From Actinocorallia populi (GTDB lineage: Bacteria; Actinomycetota; Actinomycetes; Streptosporangiales; Streptosporangiaceae): 64,000 bases of DNA. Shown here one piece after another: positions 1 through 8,226 of this stretch (position 1 is the stretch's first letter; each line of letters begins with the position of its first letter). A program made the translations under genes and the position numbers. The stretch covers positions 1,302,001 through 1,366,000 of the forward strand of contig NZ_PVZV01000001.1 in assembly GCF_002995495.1 (NCBI RefSeq). The letters are read 5' to 3'. The notes under the pieces are model-generated. The model did no database searches. It saw nothing but the letters and a program-made list of their open reading frames with translations, and was not told the DNA's origin.

Positions 1-276
1 GTGCCGCTGGCCGCGCCCGGCGTGGTGACCGCGGCGATCCTGGCGTTCATCGTCTGCTGGAACGACTTCCTGTTCGCGATCTCGCTGACCTCCTCCAGCA
101 CGGCGCGGACGGCCCCGGCGGCGATCTCGTACTTCACGGGCGCCTCGCAGTTCGAGGACCCCACCGGCTCCATCGCCGCCGCGGCCGTGGTCATCACGGT
201 CCCGATCGTGCTGTTCGTGCTGTTCTTCCAGCGCCGGATCGTCTCCGGCCTGACCTCAGGCGCCGTGAAGGGATAG
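1..276 (+). CDS. ABC transporter permease, C-terminal fragment (MalG/carbohydrate type)
   Basis: C-terminal 91 residues of an inner-membrane permease; the gene begins before the window. Two hydrophobic segments are visible (about residues 8-30 and 58-80), with the [11 protein letters not shown] stretch that follows the EAA coupling loop in MalG/UgpE-type permeases and the usual short basic tail. The next gene, an ATPase of the sugar-importer class, starts 3 bases downstream, so the two are co-transcribed parts of one importer. The solute-binding protein and the other permease must lie upstream. The substrate cannot be read from this fragment. Confidence 0.85.
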   Translation: MPLAAPGVVTAAILAFIVCWNDFLFAISLTSSSTARTAPAAISYFTGASQFEDPTGSIAAAAVVITVPIVLFVLFFQRRIVSGLTSGAVKG

Positions 277-279
277 GCC

Positions 280-1413
280 GTGGCCGAGATCGTGCTCGAC
301 GGCGTGACCAAGCGCTTCTCCGACGGCACCGTCGCCGTGCGGGAGTTCGACCTGACCATCGCCGACGGAGAGTTCGTCATCCTGGTCGGCCCGTCGGGCT
401 GCGGGAAGTCCACCACCCTCAACATGATCGCCGGGCTGGAGGACATCACGGACGGCGAGCTGCGCATCGGCGGCGAGCGCGTCAACGAGCGCGCCCCCAA
501 GGACCGGGACATCGCGATGGTGTTCCAGTCCTACGCGCTGTACCCGCACATGACCGTCCGGCAGAACATCGGCTTCCCGCTGCGGCTCGCCGGGACGGAC
601 AAGGCGCGGGCGAACGCGAAGATCGAGGAGACCGCCGGCATCCTGGACCTGTCGGACCTCCTGGACCGCCGGCCCGCGAACCTCTCCGGCGGCCAGCGCC
701 AGCGCGTCGCGATGGGCCGCGCGATCGTCCGCGACCCCAGCGCCTTCCTCATGGACGAGCCCCTGTCGAACCTCGACGCCAGGCTCCGCGTCCAGATGCG
801 CACCATGATCTCCCGTCTGCAGAACCGCCTGGGCACCACCACCGTCTACGTCACCCACGACCAGACCGAGGCGATGACCCTGGGCGACCGCATAGTCCTC
901 ATGAAGGACGGCGTGGTCCAGCAGACGGGCGCCCCGGAGGACCTCTACGCCCGCCCGCACAACCTCTTCGTCGCCGGCTTCATCGGCTCTCCCGCCATGA
1001 ACCTCCTCCCCGCCGAGCTCACCTCCGAAGGGCTTCGCACCCCTCTCGGCCTCGTTCCGCCCACCCCGCGCATCACCGCGGCCCTGCGAAGCGACCCGCC
1101 CCGCGAGGTCGTCATGGGCCTTCGCCCCGAGGCCTTCGCGGACACCCGCCTGCCCCGCCCTGTCGCCGACGGGGCGGCCCGCCTGGCCTTCACCGCCCGC
1201 ACCGACATCGTGGAGTCCCTCGGCGCCGAGAAGTACGTCTACCTGGACCTGTCCCCGGAGCCGCCCGGCGCGCCCGCCCCCGGCCAGCTCGTCGCCCGCC
1301 TCGACGCCGCATCCCCCGTCCGGGAGGGAGAGCCCCTCGAACTCGACTACGACCCCACCCAGATCCACCTCTTCCATCCCGAAACCGGCGTCAACCTCAC
1401 CGAGTCCCGCTGA
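280..1413 (+). CDS. ABC transporter ATP-binding protein (UgpC/MsmK/MalK family)
   Basis: A 377-aa ATPase that powers the importer whose permease ends just upstream. Walker A GPSGCGKST lies at residues 37-45, the signature LSGGQ at 135-139, Walker B FLMDE at 156-160, and the H-loop in YVTHDQTEA follows. The region after about residue 235 is the OB-fold (TOBE-like) regulatory domain of MalK-type ATPases, which fits the full-length family size. The start is GTG at 280, 3 bases after the permease stop. MsmK-type ATPases can serve several sugar importers, so the substrate is unknown. The neighbouring CoA-transferase and hydantoinase-like genes may only be neighbours, because a promoter of their own lies in between. 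Confidence 0.9.
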   Translation: MAEIVLDGVTKRFSDGTVAVREFDLTIADGEFVILVGPSGCGKSTTLNMIAGLEDITDGELRIGGERVNERAPKDRDIAMVFQSYALYPHMTVRQNIGFPLRLAGTDKARANAKIEETAGILDLSDLLDRRPANLSGGQRQRVAMGRAIVRDPSAFLMDEPLSNLDARLRVQMRTMISRLQNRLGTTTVYVTHDQTEAMTLGDRIVLMKDGVVQQTGAPEDLYARPHNLFVAGFIGSPAMNLLPAELTSEGLRTPLGLVPPTPRITAALRSDPPREVVMGLRPEAFADTRLPRPVADGAARLAFTARTDIVESLGAEKYVYLDLSPEPPGAPAPGQLVARLDAASPVREGEPLELDYDPTQIHLFHPETGVNLTESR

Positions 1414-1420
1414 CCTCCAC

Positions 1421-1723
1421 GATCACGCGGGCAGGGATCTCCTTCCGGCGGGAGCCCCCGGCTGCGCTGCCTGCGGCGGGCCCGTGCTCTTCGTGGTGCC
1501 GGGCCGTTCCCGTTCGGGGAAGCCGTGCGAGTGTGGCGGCGGGGCGTTGACGCGGGCCCACCCGATCCCTGATCACGCGGGCAGGGGCCTCCTCCCGGCG
1601 GAAGACCCTGGCCGTGCCGCCTGCGGTGAGTCGGGTGTTCTTCGTGGTGCCGGGCCGTTCCTGTTTCGGGGAATGCGTGCGAGCGTGGCGGCGGGGGCGT
1701 TGACGCGGGCCCAGCCGATCCCT
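1421..1723. repeat. Imperfect tandem duplication, two units of about 150 bp
   Basis: Unit 1 (1421-1570) and unit 2 (1571-1723) both begin GATCACGCGGGCAGG and both end CCGATCCCT. They share long identical blocks such as TTCGTGGTGCCGGGCCGTTC and GCGTTGACGCGGGCCCA, with scattered substitutions and small indels. The units fill nearly all of the 390-base gap between the ABC ATPase and the CoA-transferase. Short ORFs across it have no start signals and I do not regard them as genes. Each unit carries a TTGACG hexamer, so the duplication copied half a promoter. Confidence 0.85.
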
Positions 1724-1728
1724 ATCGT
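1700..1728 (+). promoter_or_regulatory. Candidate sigma-70-type promoter of the CoA-transferase unit
   Basis: TTGACG (1700-1705), a 17-base spacer, then TATCGT (1723-1728), about 75 bases upstream of the chosen start at 1805. The first repeat unit has the same TTGACG at 1547 but lacks a good -10, so only the right-hand copy looks functional. Confidence 0.5.
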
Positions 1729-1804
1729 TTCGCTTGGGATAACGGTGTATCCCTGAATGAAACGAGCGCCGGAGGAGGCTCCGGGCCGGGCGAGGGGAGC
1801 GCGG

Positions 1805-3007
1805 ATGGCGGACGGGCCGCTGCACGGTCTGCGGGTGCTGGACGTCTCGACGATTCTCGCGGGGCCGCTGTGCGCGCAGATCCTGGGGGACTTCGGGGCG
1901 GACGTGGTCAAGGTCGAGCACTCCACCAGGCCGGACGGGATGCGCGGGCACGGGAGGTCCAAGGACGGGCACGCGCTGTGGTGGAAGGAGGTCTCCCGGA
2001 ACAAGCGGACGATCGGGCTCACGCTGTCGGTTCCGGAGGGGGCCGAGGTGCTGCTGCGGCTGGCCGGGCAGTCCGACGTGCTCATCGAGAACTTCCGGCC
2101 CGGGACACTGGAGAAGTGGGGGCTGGGACCGGAGAGGCTGCATGAGGTGAACCCGGGTCTGGTCGTCGTGCGGGTCACCGGGTTCGGGCAGCGGGGGCCG
2201 TACGCGGGACGGGCCGGGTTCGGGACGCTCGCGGAGGCGATGAGCGGGTTCGCGCACCTGACGGGGGAGCCGGACGGGCCGCCGACGCTTCCGGCGTTCG
2301 GCCTGGCCGACAGCGTCTGCGGGATCGCGGCGTCGTCGGCGGTGATGATGGCGCTGTTCCACCGCGAGCGGTCGGAGGACGGGCGCGGCCAGGTCATCGA
2401 CATGAGCCTGCTGGAACCGCTGATGGCGGCCGTGGGGCCGTCGCCGACCGTCTACGACCAGCTCGGCGTCGTCGAGATGAGGCACGGGAACCGCTCCACC
2501 AACAACGCGCCGCGCAACACCTACCGGACGTCCGACGGGTACTGGCTGGCCGTGTCGACCAGCGCGCAGGCGATCGCGGAGCGCGTCATGCGGCTCGTGG
2601 GACGCCCCGAGGTGATCGACGAGCCCTGGTTCGCCGACGGCAGGGGCCGTGCGGAGCACGTGGAGCTGCTCGACGAGCTCGTGGGCGGCTGGATCGGGGC
2701 GCGGACCCGCGCCGAGGTGGTCGGGGCCTTCACCGAGGCGGGCGCGGCCGTCGCGCCCGTCTACGACGCCAGGGACCTGGTGGAGGACCCGCACGTGCGG
2801 GAGACGGAGATGCTCACCAGGGTGCCCGACCCCGACCTGGGGGAGCTGCTCATGCACAACGTCATGTGGCGGATGTCGAAGACCCCGGGCCGTATCCGGT
2901 TCACCGGCCGCGCGCACGGCGCGGACACCGACGAGGTCCTGGCCGGCGAGCTCGGCTACGACGCAGCGGAGGTGGCGGCCCTGCGCGAGAAGAAGATCAT
3001 CAGTTGA
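1805..3007 (+). CDS. CoA-transferase, family III (CaiB/BaiF)
   Basis: A 400-aa enzyme of the formyl-CoA transferase/CaiB family, which moves CoA between carboxylic acids through an aspartyl-CoA anhydride. The N-terminus (PLHGLRVLDVSTILAGPLCAQ) is typical, and the FGLADSVCG segment puts the catalytic aspartate at residue 169, the same number as in formyl-CoA transferase. I chose ATG 1805 because GAGGGGAG stands just upstream; the in-frame ATG at 1757 has no ribosome site and adds 16 atypical residues. The next gene follows after 31 bases. The acid handled is unknown; a neighbouring amidohydrolase suggests catabolism of a nitrogenous or carboxylic compound (inference). Confidence 0.87.
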   Translation: MADGPLHGLRVLDVSTILAGPLCAQILGDFGADVVKVEHSTRPDGMRGHGRSKDGHALWWKEVSRNKRTIGLTLSVPEGAEVLLRLAGQSDVLIENFRPGTLEKWGLGPERLHEVNPGLVVVRVTGFGQRGPYAGRAGFGTLAEAMSGFAHLTGEPDGPPTLPAFGLADSVCGIAASSAVMMALFHRERSEDGRGQVIDMSLLEPLMAAVGPSPTVYDQLGVVEMRHGNRSTNNAPRNTYRTSDGYWLAVSTSAQAIAERVMRLVGRPEVIDEPWFADGRGRAEHVELLDELVGGWIGARTRAEVVGAFTEAGAAVAPVYDARDLVEDPHVRETEMLTRVPDPDLGELLMHNVMWRMSKTPGRIRFTGRAHGADTDEVLAGELGYDAAEVAALREKKIIS

Positions 3008-3038
3008 CCCCCCGGAAGCCCCGGGACAGGAGGGGAAC

Positions 3039-4508
3039 GTGAGCGGATTCGAGCTCGTCGTGAAGAACGTCCAGGTCGTCCGGCACGATCAGGACGAGCC
3101 GTTCGCCGCGGACATCGCGGTACGCGACGGCAAGATCGTGCAGGTGGCGCCCGGCCTCGACGTGACCGGGGTACCGCGGGTCGTGGACGGCAGGGGCAGG
3201 CTCGCCTTCCCCGGCGTCGTCGACGCCCACCAGCACTGGGGCATCTACAACCCGCTCGCCGAGGACACCGTCAGCGAGAGCCGCGCGAGCGCGCAGGGCG
3301 GCGTCACGACCGCGCTGAACTACATGCGCACCGGCCAGTACTACCTCAACAAGGGCGGCCCGTACGCCGACTTCTTCCCCGAGGTCCTGGCCGCCTCCGA
3401 AGGCCGCGCGTACGTCGACTACGCCTACCACCTCGCCCCCATGTCCCAGGAGCACATCGCGGAGATCCCGGACCTGGTGGAGCGGTTCGGCGTCACCTCG
3501 TTCAAGGTCTTCATGTTCTACGGCGGCCACGGGCTGCACGGCCGCTCGGCCGACCAGAACTCGTTCCTGATGATCCCCGAGGGCGAACGCTACGACTACG
3601 CCCACTTCGAGTTCGTCATGCGGGGAGTCCAGGCGGCCCGCGAGAGGTTTCCGCACCTGGCCGACGAGATCTCCTTGTCGCTGCACTGCGAGACCGCCGA
3701 GATCATGACCGCCTACACCCGGATGGTGGAGGACGCCGGAGAGCTGTCCGGGCTGGCCGCCTACAGCGCCTCCCGCCCGCCGCACTCGGAGGGCCTGGCG
3801 GTCTCCATCGCCTCCTACCTGGCGCACGAGACCGGGCTGCCGACCATCAACCTGCTGCACCTGTCGGGCCGCAAGGCCGTCGACGCCGCGGTGCGCATGT
3901 CCAGGGCGTTCCCGCACATCGACTTCCGCCGCGAGGTCACCGTCGGGCACCTGCTGGCCGACATCGACACCGCGAGCGGCATCGGCGGCAAGGTCAACCC
4001 GCCGCTGCGCCCGCGCGAGGACGTCGAGGCCCTGTGGGAGTACGTGGCCGACGGCACCGTCGACTGGGTCGTCAGCGACCACGCCTGCTGCCGCGCCGAG
4101 GCCAAGTTCGGCTCCGACCCCACGGACGTCTTCCTGGCCAGGTCCGGTTTCGGCGGCGCCGAGTACCTGCTGCCCGGCCTGGTCACCGAGGGCCGCAGGC
4201 GCGGCGTCTCCCACGGCCGGATCGCGGCCCTGAGCTCCCGCAACCCGGCCGTCCGGTACGGCCTGCGCGGCAAGGGCGTCCTGGCCGCCGGGTACGACGC
4301 CGACATCGCGCTGGTCGATCCGGACGCCACCTGGACGGTCCGCGCCGAGGAGTCGGAGTCCGCCCAGGGCCACACCCCGTTCGAGGGCTTCGAGCTCACC
4401 GCCCGGGTGACCGACACCTTCCTGCGCGGCGTCCGGATCCTGGAGGACGGGAAGGTCGTGGGCGACCCCTCGGGCAGGTACCTGCCCCGCCCCTACACCC
4501 GGGACTGA
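3039..4508 (+). CDS. Dihydropyrimidinase/hydantoinase-like amidohydrolase
   Basis: A 489-aa cytosolic metal-dependent cyclic amidohydrolase. The binuclear metal site is complete: H64 and H66 in DAHQH, the lysine that is normally carboxylated at K156 (SFKVFMF), H216 (LHCET), H274 (LLHLSG) and D347 (SDHACC). This order matches D-hydantoinase/dihydropyrimidinase/allantoinase. HQHWG after the first strand differs from the usual HTHL, so the substrate may not be a pyrimidine. The GTG start at 3039 has an excellent AGGAGGGG site. It is probably co-transcribed with the CoA-transferase upstream. Confidence 0.82.
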   Translation: MSGFELVVKNVQVVRHDQDEPFAADIAVRDGKIVQVAPGLDVTGVPRVVDGRGRLAFPGVVDAHQHWGIYNPLAEDTVSESRASAQGGVTTALNYMRTGQYYLNKGGPYADFFPEVLAASEGRAYVDYAYHLAPMSQEHIAEIPDLVERFGVTSFKVFMFYGGHGLHGRSADQNSFLMIPEGERYDYAHFEFVMRGVQAARERFPHLADEISLSLHCETAEIMTAYTRMVEDAGELSGLAAYSASRPPHSEGLAVSIASYLAHETGLPTINLLHLSGRKAVDAAVRMSRAFPHIDFRREVTVGHLLADIDTASGIGGKVNPPLRPREDVEALWEYVADGTVDWVVSDHACCRAEAKFGSDPTDVFLARSGFGGAEYLLPGLVTEGRRRGVSHGRIAALSSRNPAVRYGLRGKGVLAAGYDADIALVDPDATWTVRAEESESAQGHTPFEGFELTARVTDTFLRGVRILEDGKVVGDPSGRYLPRPYTRD

Positions 4509-4569
4509 TCCCGGACGCGAGGAGCCCCGAGAGCGGGACGGCCGGAGGACGCCTTCGGCCGTCTCCGGG

Positions 4570-4956
4570 TCAGCAGCCGCGCATCTCCTGCTCGATGAGC
4601 TCGAACTGCACGCGCATGGCCTCGGACATCGCGTGGACCGCCGACATGGGGCGGAGCATCACGCAGAACTCCTGGATGAGCCCGTCCTCGTTCATCGTCA
4701 GGAAGTCGCACCCGTGGATCTGGGTGTTGTCGATGCGCGCCTTGAAGACCAGGGCGTGCTCCGCGCCGTCCGCGAGCTCCTTGACGTAGTGGAAGTCCTG
4801 GAAGACCCGCATCGCGCCCTTGAGGATCGCGAACACCATCTCCTTGCCCTGGTAGGGCTTGAAGGCCACGGGACTGAGGAAGGTCGCGTCCTCGGCGAGC
4901 AGGTCGCGGACCGCGTCCAGGTCCTGCTTCTCCACTGCGGTACGGAACGGGTGCAA
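4570..4956 (-). CDS. NTF2-like / SnoaL-like small protein
   Basis: A 128-aa protein of the NTF2-like cone-fold superfamily (polyketide cyclase, ketosteroid isomerase relatives); no single reaction can be assigned. It shows HPFRTAVEKQDLDAVRDLL, then FLSPVAFKPYQGKE and a C-terminal strand pattern FLTMNEDGLIQEF. Start choice: the frame is open to a GTG at 4986, but that codon has no ribosome site, while TTG 4956 is preceded at 5 bases by AAGGTGG and gives the N-terminus (M)HPFR typical of the family. It converges on the hydantoinase gene, 61 bases away. Confidence 0.65.
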   Translation of the reverse strand: MHPFRTAVEKQDLDAVRDLLAEDATFLSPVAFKPYQGKEMVFAILKGAMRVFQDFHYVKELADGAEHALVFKARIDNTQIHGCDFLTMNEDGLIQEFCVMLRPMSAVHAMSEAMRVQFELIEQEMRGC

Positions 4957-5061
4957 AGCGACCACCTTAACTGCGATCAGTGCCACTAGAGGGGTAAAGC
5001 GGGCAATCGGGGGGAATCCTACGTGGCGGCCGGTGGGCTGGGAACGACTAGCCTCCTAGGG

Positions 5062-6222
5062 ATGAACCGGCTGGTGACCGCCTCGGGGGAACTGGAACTC
5101 ACGCGCTTCCCCCACCGACCCCCGGATCCGCTGCGCGCGTGGGACGCCGCGGACGAGTACCTGCTCGGCCACCTGGCCGAGACGGGGGGCCCGCGAGGGA
5201 CCGTCGTCGTCCTGGGCGACCGGTGGGGAGCCCTGACGACCGCGCTGGCCGGGCACCGGCCCGTCCAGATCTCCGACTCCTTCCTGGGGCGCTCCGCGAC
5301 CCGCGAGAACCTCCTGAGGGCCGGGCACGATCCGGAGGCGGCGACCCTGCTGACCACCCGGGACGCCCCGCCGGAGCGGGTGGACACCCTCCTGGTGCGG
5401 GTGCCCAAGAGCCTCGCGCTGCTGGAGGACCAGCTCCACAGGCTGCGCCCGGCGCTGCACCCCGGCACCGCGGTGGTGGGGGCGGGCATGGTCAAGGAGA
5501 TCCACACCTCCACGCTGCGGCTGTTCGAGGAGATCGTCGGGCCCACCCGGACGTCCCTGGCGGTGAAGAAGGCGCGGCTCGTCCTCGCCGAGCCCGACCC
5601 GTCCCGCGATCCCGGTCCCGACCCCTGGCCGCTGGTCCACACCCTGCCCCCGGACGCCGGAGCCGTCGCGGGGCGCACCGTCGTCAACCACGCCGGGGTC
5701 TTCTGCGCCGACCGGCTCGACATCGGCACCCGGTTCTTCCTGGAGCACCTGCCCGTACAGCCGGACGCGTCGCGGATCGTGGACCTGGGCTGCGGCAACG
5801 GCGTGCTCGGGCTGGCCGCCGCGCTGACCCACCCCGACGCCGAGATCGTCTGCACCGACGAGTCCCACCAGGCCGTCGCCTCCGCCGAGGAGACCTTCGC
5901 CGCCAACGGGCTGGCGGGACGCGCGGTGTTCACCGCCGCGGACGCGCTCGGAGCCGTCGGGCCGGGGTCCGTCGACCTCATCCTCAACAACCCGCCGTTC
6001 CACTCCCACCAGGCCACGACGGACGCCACGGCCTGGCGGATGTTCGCCGAGGCGCGCAGGGCGCTGGCCCCCGGCGGCGAGCTGTGGGTCGTCGGCAACC
6101 GCCACCTGGGCTACCACGTGAAGCTCCGGCGCCTCTTCGGCAACTGCTCGACGGTCGCGAGCAACCCCAAGTTCGTCCTGCTGCGCGCCGTCAGACGCGG
6201 ACGCAGGCCTCCCGCCCGGTGA
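5062..6222 (+). CDS. RlmG/RsmC-like class I methyltransferase (small-subunit/large-subunit rRNA guanine-N2 type)
   Basis: About 386 aa with two domains. The degenerate N-terminal methyltransferase-like half (about 1-190) and the active C-terminal half resemble the duplicated layout of RsmC and RlmG. Motif I is VDLGCGNGVLGLAAAL, and the catalytic NPPFH motif of N2-guanine methyltransferases is present. The probable substrate is rRNA, but the exact nucleotide cannot be told. The frame opens at 5023; ATG 5062 is preferred because the family starts near MNRLVTASGELEL, although the ribosome site is weak. The 3' end overlaps the oppositely oriented MFS gene by 32 bp. Confidence 0.75.
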   Translation: MNRLVTASGELELTRFPHRPPDPLRAWDAADEYLLGHLAETGGPRGTVVVLGDRWGALTTALAGHRPVQISDSFLGRSATRENLLRAGHDPEAATLLTTRDAPPERVDTLLVRVPKSLALLEDQLHRLRPALHPGTAVVGAGMVKEIHTSTLRLFEEIVGPTRTSLAVKKARLVLAEPDPSRDPGPDPWPLVHTLPPDAGAVAGRTVVNHAGVFCADRLDIGTRFFLEHLPVQPDASRIVDLGCGNGVLGLAAALTHPDAEIVCTDESHQAVASAEETFAANGLAGRAVFTAADALGAVGPGSVDLILNNPPFHSHQATTDATAWRMFAEARRALAPGGELWVVGNRHLGYHVKLRRLFGNCSTVASNPKFVLLRAVRRGRRPPAR

Positions 6223-7405
6223 GCTCGTCCTCGACCGTGCCCCTGCGGGCGGCGTGCAGGCCCAGGGCGAGCTGCGGCACGACGAGCACGGCGAGGAACA
6301 GGATCGGGAGTTCCCAGCCGCCGGTGTACTGGTAGAGCACGCCGATCAGCACCGGGCCGGGGATCGCCATCAGGTAGCCCATGCTCTGGGTGAAGGACGA
6401 CAACCGGGTCACCCCCTCCTGGGTGCGGGCACGCAGCCCGATCATGGTCAGGGCCAGCGGGAAGCCCGCCCCGTTCAGACCCAGCAGGATCGCGCACGGC
6501 CACGCCAGCGCGCCCGGGGCCAGGAGCAGCCCGGCGTAGGCGGCCAGCGCGCTCAGGCAGAACGCCCACACCAGCGGGCGCTGGTCGGGCAGCCGCGCGA
6601 TCAGCCCCGGCAGGAACAGGGCGACCGGTGCGGCCAGGCCCAGAGCCACGGCGAGCATCAGGCCGGAGGTGCCGGCCGGGATCCCGGCGTCCCGGAAGAT
6701 CTGCGGCAGCCAGCCCAGGATCACGTAGGCGGTCGTCGCGTTCACCGCCATGTAGACGGCCAGGCCGCGGGCGATCCTGCTGCGCCGCAGCGGGGGCAGC
6801 AGGCGCGGCGCGGAGGAGCGCGCGGGCTGGGAGACCCGGTTGCGGGCCGCGCTCAGCAGGGCCGCCACCGCGAGCAGCGCCCAGATCCCCAGGCCCCACC
6901 GCCAGGAGCCCAGCGCCCCGGCGAGCGGGACCGCCGAGGCGGCGGCGAGGGTGGCCGCCCCGGTCAGCGCTATCGAGTACAGCGCGGTCATCCGCTCGAC
7001 CCGGCCGGGGAAGGCATGGCCGACGACCGCGGGCAGCAGCACGTTCGCCACCGCGACCCCGGCTATGGCGAGCATGCTGAACAGCAGGAAGACCCAGGCG
7101 TCGGCGGCCAGCGCCCGCACGGCGAGCCCGACGGCGAGCACCGCCATCCCCATCATGATCACGGACATCTGCCCGAACCGGCGGGACAGGGCGGGGGTCA
7201 GCGACCCGAACACGGCGAAGCACAGGGGCGGCAGGGTGGCCAGCACCCCGCTGACCACGTTGTCCATGCCCAGCTCGGCCTGCAGTTCCGGCAGCAGGGG
7301 GCCGATCGTGGAGGCCACCGGGCGCAGGTTCAGCGAGGTGAGCAGGACCAGCAGGACGAGGGGGAGGGCGGCGGGGAGCCGGCGGGGGGTCATACGACGG
7401 ATCAT
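6191..7405 (-). CDS. MFS transporter, CynX/NimT family
   Basis: A 404-aa polytopic membrane transporter with about 12 hydrophobic segments. The N-terminus LLTSLNLRPVASTIGPLLPELQAELGM is characteristic of the CynX/NimT (cyanate, 2-nitroimidazole) branch of the major facilitator superfamily, usually exporters of unknown ligands. Two ATG starts are possible, 7405 and 7393; neither has a clear ribosome site and a leaderless message is possible. It is divergent from a GntR regulator 40 bases away, with a palindrome directly upstream of the start. Its stop lies inside the end of the methyltransferase gene (32-bp tail-to-tail overlap). Confidence 0.82.
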   Translation of the reverse strand: MIRRMTPRRLPAALPLVLLVLLTSLNLRPVASTIGPLLPELQAELGMDNVVSGVLATLPPLCFAVFGSLTPALSRRFGQMSVIMMGMAVLAVGLAVRALAADAWVFLLFSMLAIAGVAVANVLLPAVVGHAFPGRVERMTALYSIALTGAATLAAASAVPLAGALGSWRWGLGIWALLAVAALLSAARNRVSQPARSSAPRLLPPLRRSRIARGLAVYMAVNATTAYVILGWLPQIFRDAGIPAGTSGLMLAVALGLAAPVALFLPGLIARLPDQRPLVWAFCLSALAAYAGLLLAPGALAWPCAILLGLNGAGFPLALTMIGLRARTQEGVTRLSSFTQSMGYLMAIPGPVLIGVLYQYTGGWELPILFLAVLVVPQLALGLHAARRGTVEDELTGREACVRV

Positions 7406-7424
7406 AGAATCATTGGATGAATCT
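7406..7424. promoter_or_regulatory. Candidate operator for the divergent GntR regulator
   Basis: The 19-bp inverted repeat AGAATCATTGGATGAATCT has arms AGAnTCAT and ATGAnTCT around TGG; only one opposed base pair in the arms is not complementary. It abuts the MFS start codon and sits 21 bases before the regulator start, where a repressor could control both genes. It is AT-rich compared with its surroundings. Confidence 0.55.
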
Positions 7425-7445
7425 GGTAAATGAGACGATGGCGAC

Positions 7446-8126
7446 ATGACGTTGTCGGCGGCACGGCGCACCCCCCTGTTCGACCAGGTCGTGGAGCAGC
7501 TCCGCGAGCAGATCACCTCCGGCCGCTGGCCGGTGGGCTCCCGGATCCCGATCGAGCCCGAACTGGCCGAACAGCTCGGCGTGGCCCGCGGCACCGTGCG
7601 CGAGGCCGTCCGGGCGCTGGCCCACAACGGGCTCCTGGACATCCGCCAGGGCTCGGGCACCTACGTGGCGGCCACCAGCGAACTCGCCGGGGTCATGCGC
7701 CGCCGCTTCACCGGGATCGGCCGCGCCGACATCCGGGAACTGCGCATGACCCTGGAGACCTCCGCCGCCGCCCTGGCCGCCGTCCGCCGCACCGAGGCGG
7801 ACCTGCTCCTGCTCCAGGAGACGCTCGACCAGCGCGACCGCGCCTGGGACGAGGGCGACACCGAGCGGTTCGTCCAGGCCGACGCCGCCTTCCACCACGC
7901 CGTTGTCGCCGCCGCCCACAACGCCGCGCTGACCGGCCTGTACGCCGACCTCGGCGAGGTGCTGCGCGACGAACTGCGCGACTACCTCACCAGCGGCCTC
8001 GTCCCCGAGCGCAAGATCGACCACGGCAGGCTGGTCGCGGCGATCCGGGCCGGCGACGCCGCGGCGGCCACCCGCGAGGCCACCCATTTCTTCCCGCAAC
8101 TCGCCGAGGGTCGCGAAAGTCAATGA
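7446..8126 (+). CDS. GntR-family transcriptional regulator, FCD (FadR) subfamily
   Basis: A 226-aa repressor-type protein. The winged helix-turn-helix covers about residues 10-75, with IEPELAEQLGVARGTVREAVRAL and the wing GSGTYVA. The all-helical FCD effector domain follows, with the metal/ligand histidine region FHHAVVAAAHN near residue 150. The most likely target is the divergent MFS transporter, through the palindrome at 7406-7424 (inference from position). The ribosome site is weak. The effector is unknown. Confidence 0.85.
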   Translation: MTLSAARRTPLFDQVVEQLREQITSGRWPVGSRIPIEPELAEQLGVARGTVREAVRALAHNGLLDIRQGSGTYVAATSELAGVMRRRFTGIGRADIRELRMTLETSAAALAAVRRTEADLLLLQETLDQRDRAWDEGDTERFVQADAAFHHAVVAAAHNAALTGLYADLGEVLRDELRDYLTSGLVPERKIDHGRLVAAIRAGDAAAATREATHFFPQLAEGRESQ

Positions 8127-8226
8127 TCTACTGGTTTTGGCGATAAGCCGGAAACCCTCACTGTTTCCCCGGGGAACAACTTCCTCAGGGCCGATCCGCA
8201 CATGATCGGACTCGGGGGAAAAGACC

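Noticed and set aside
1484-1756. 90-codon frame inside the tandem duplication
   Set aside because: The frame exists only because the repeat is GC-rich; no start signal, and the same residues repeat with the DNA units.
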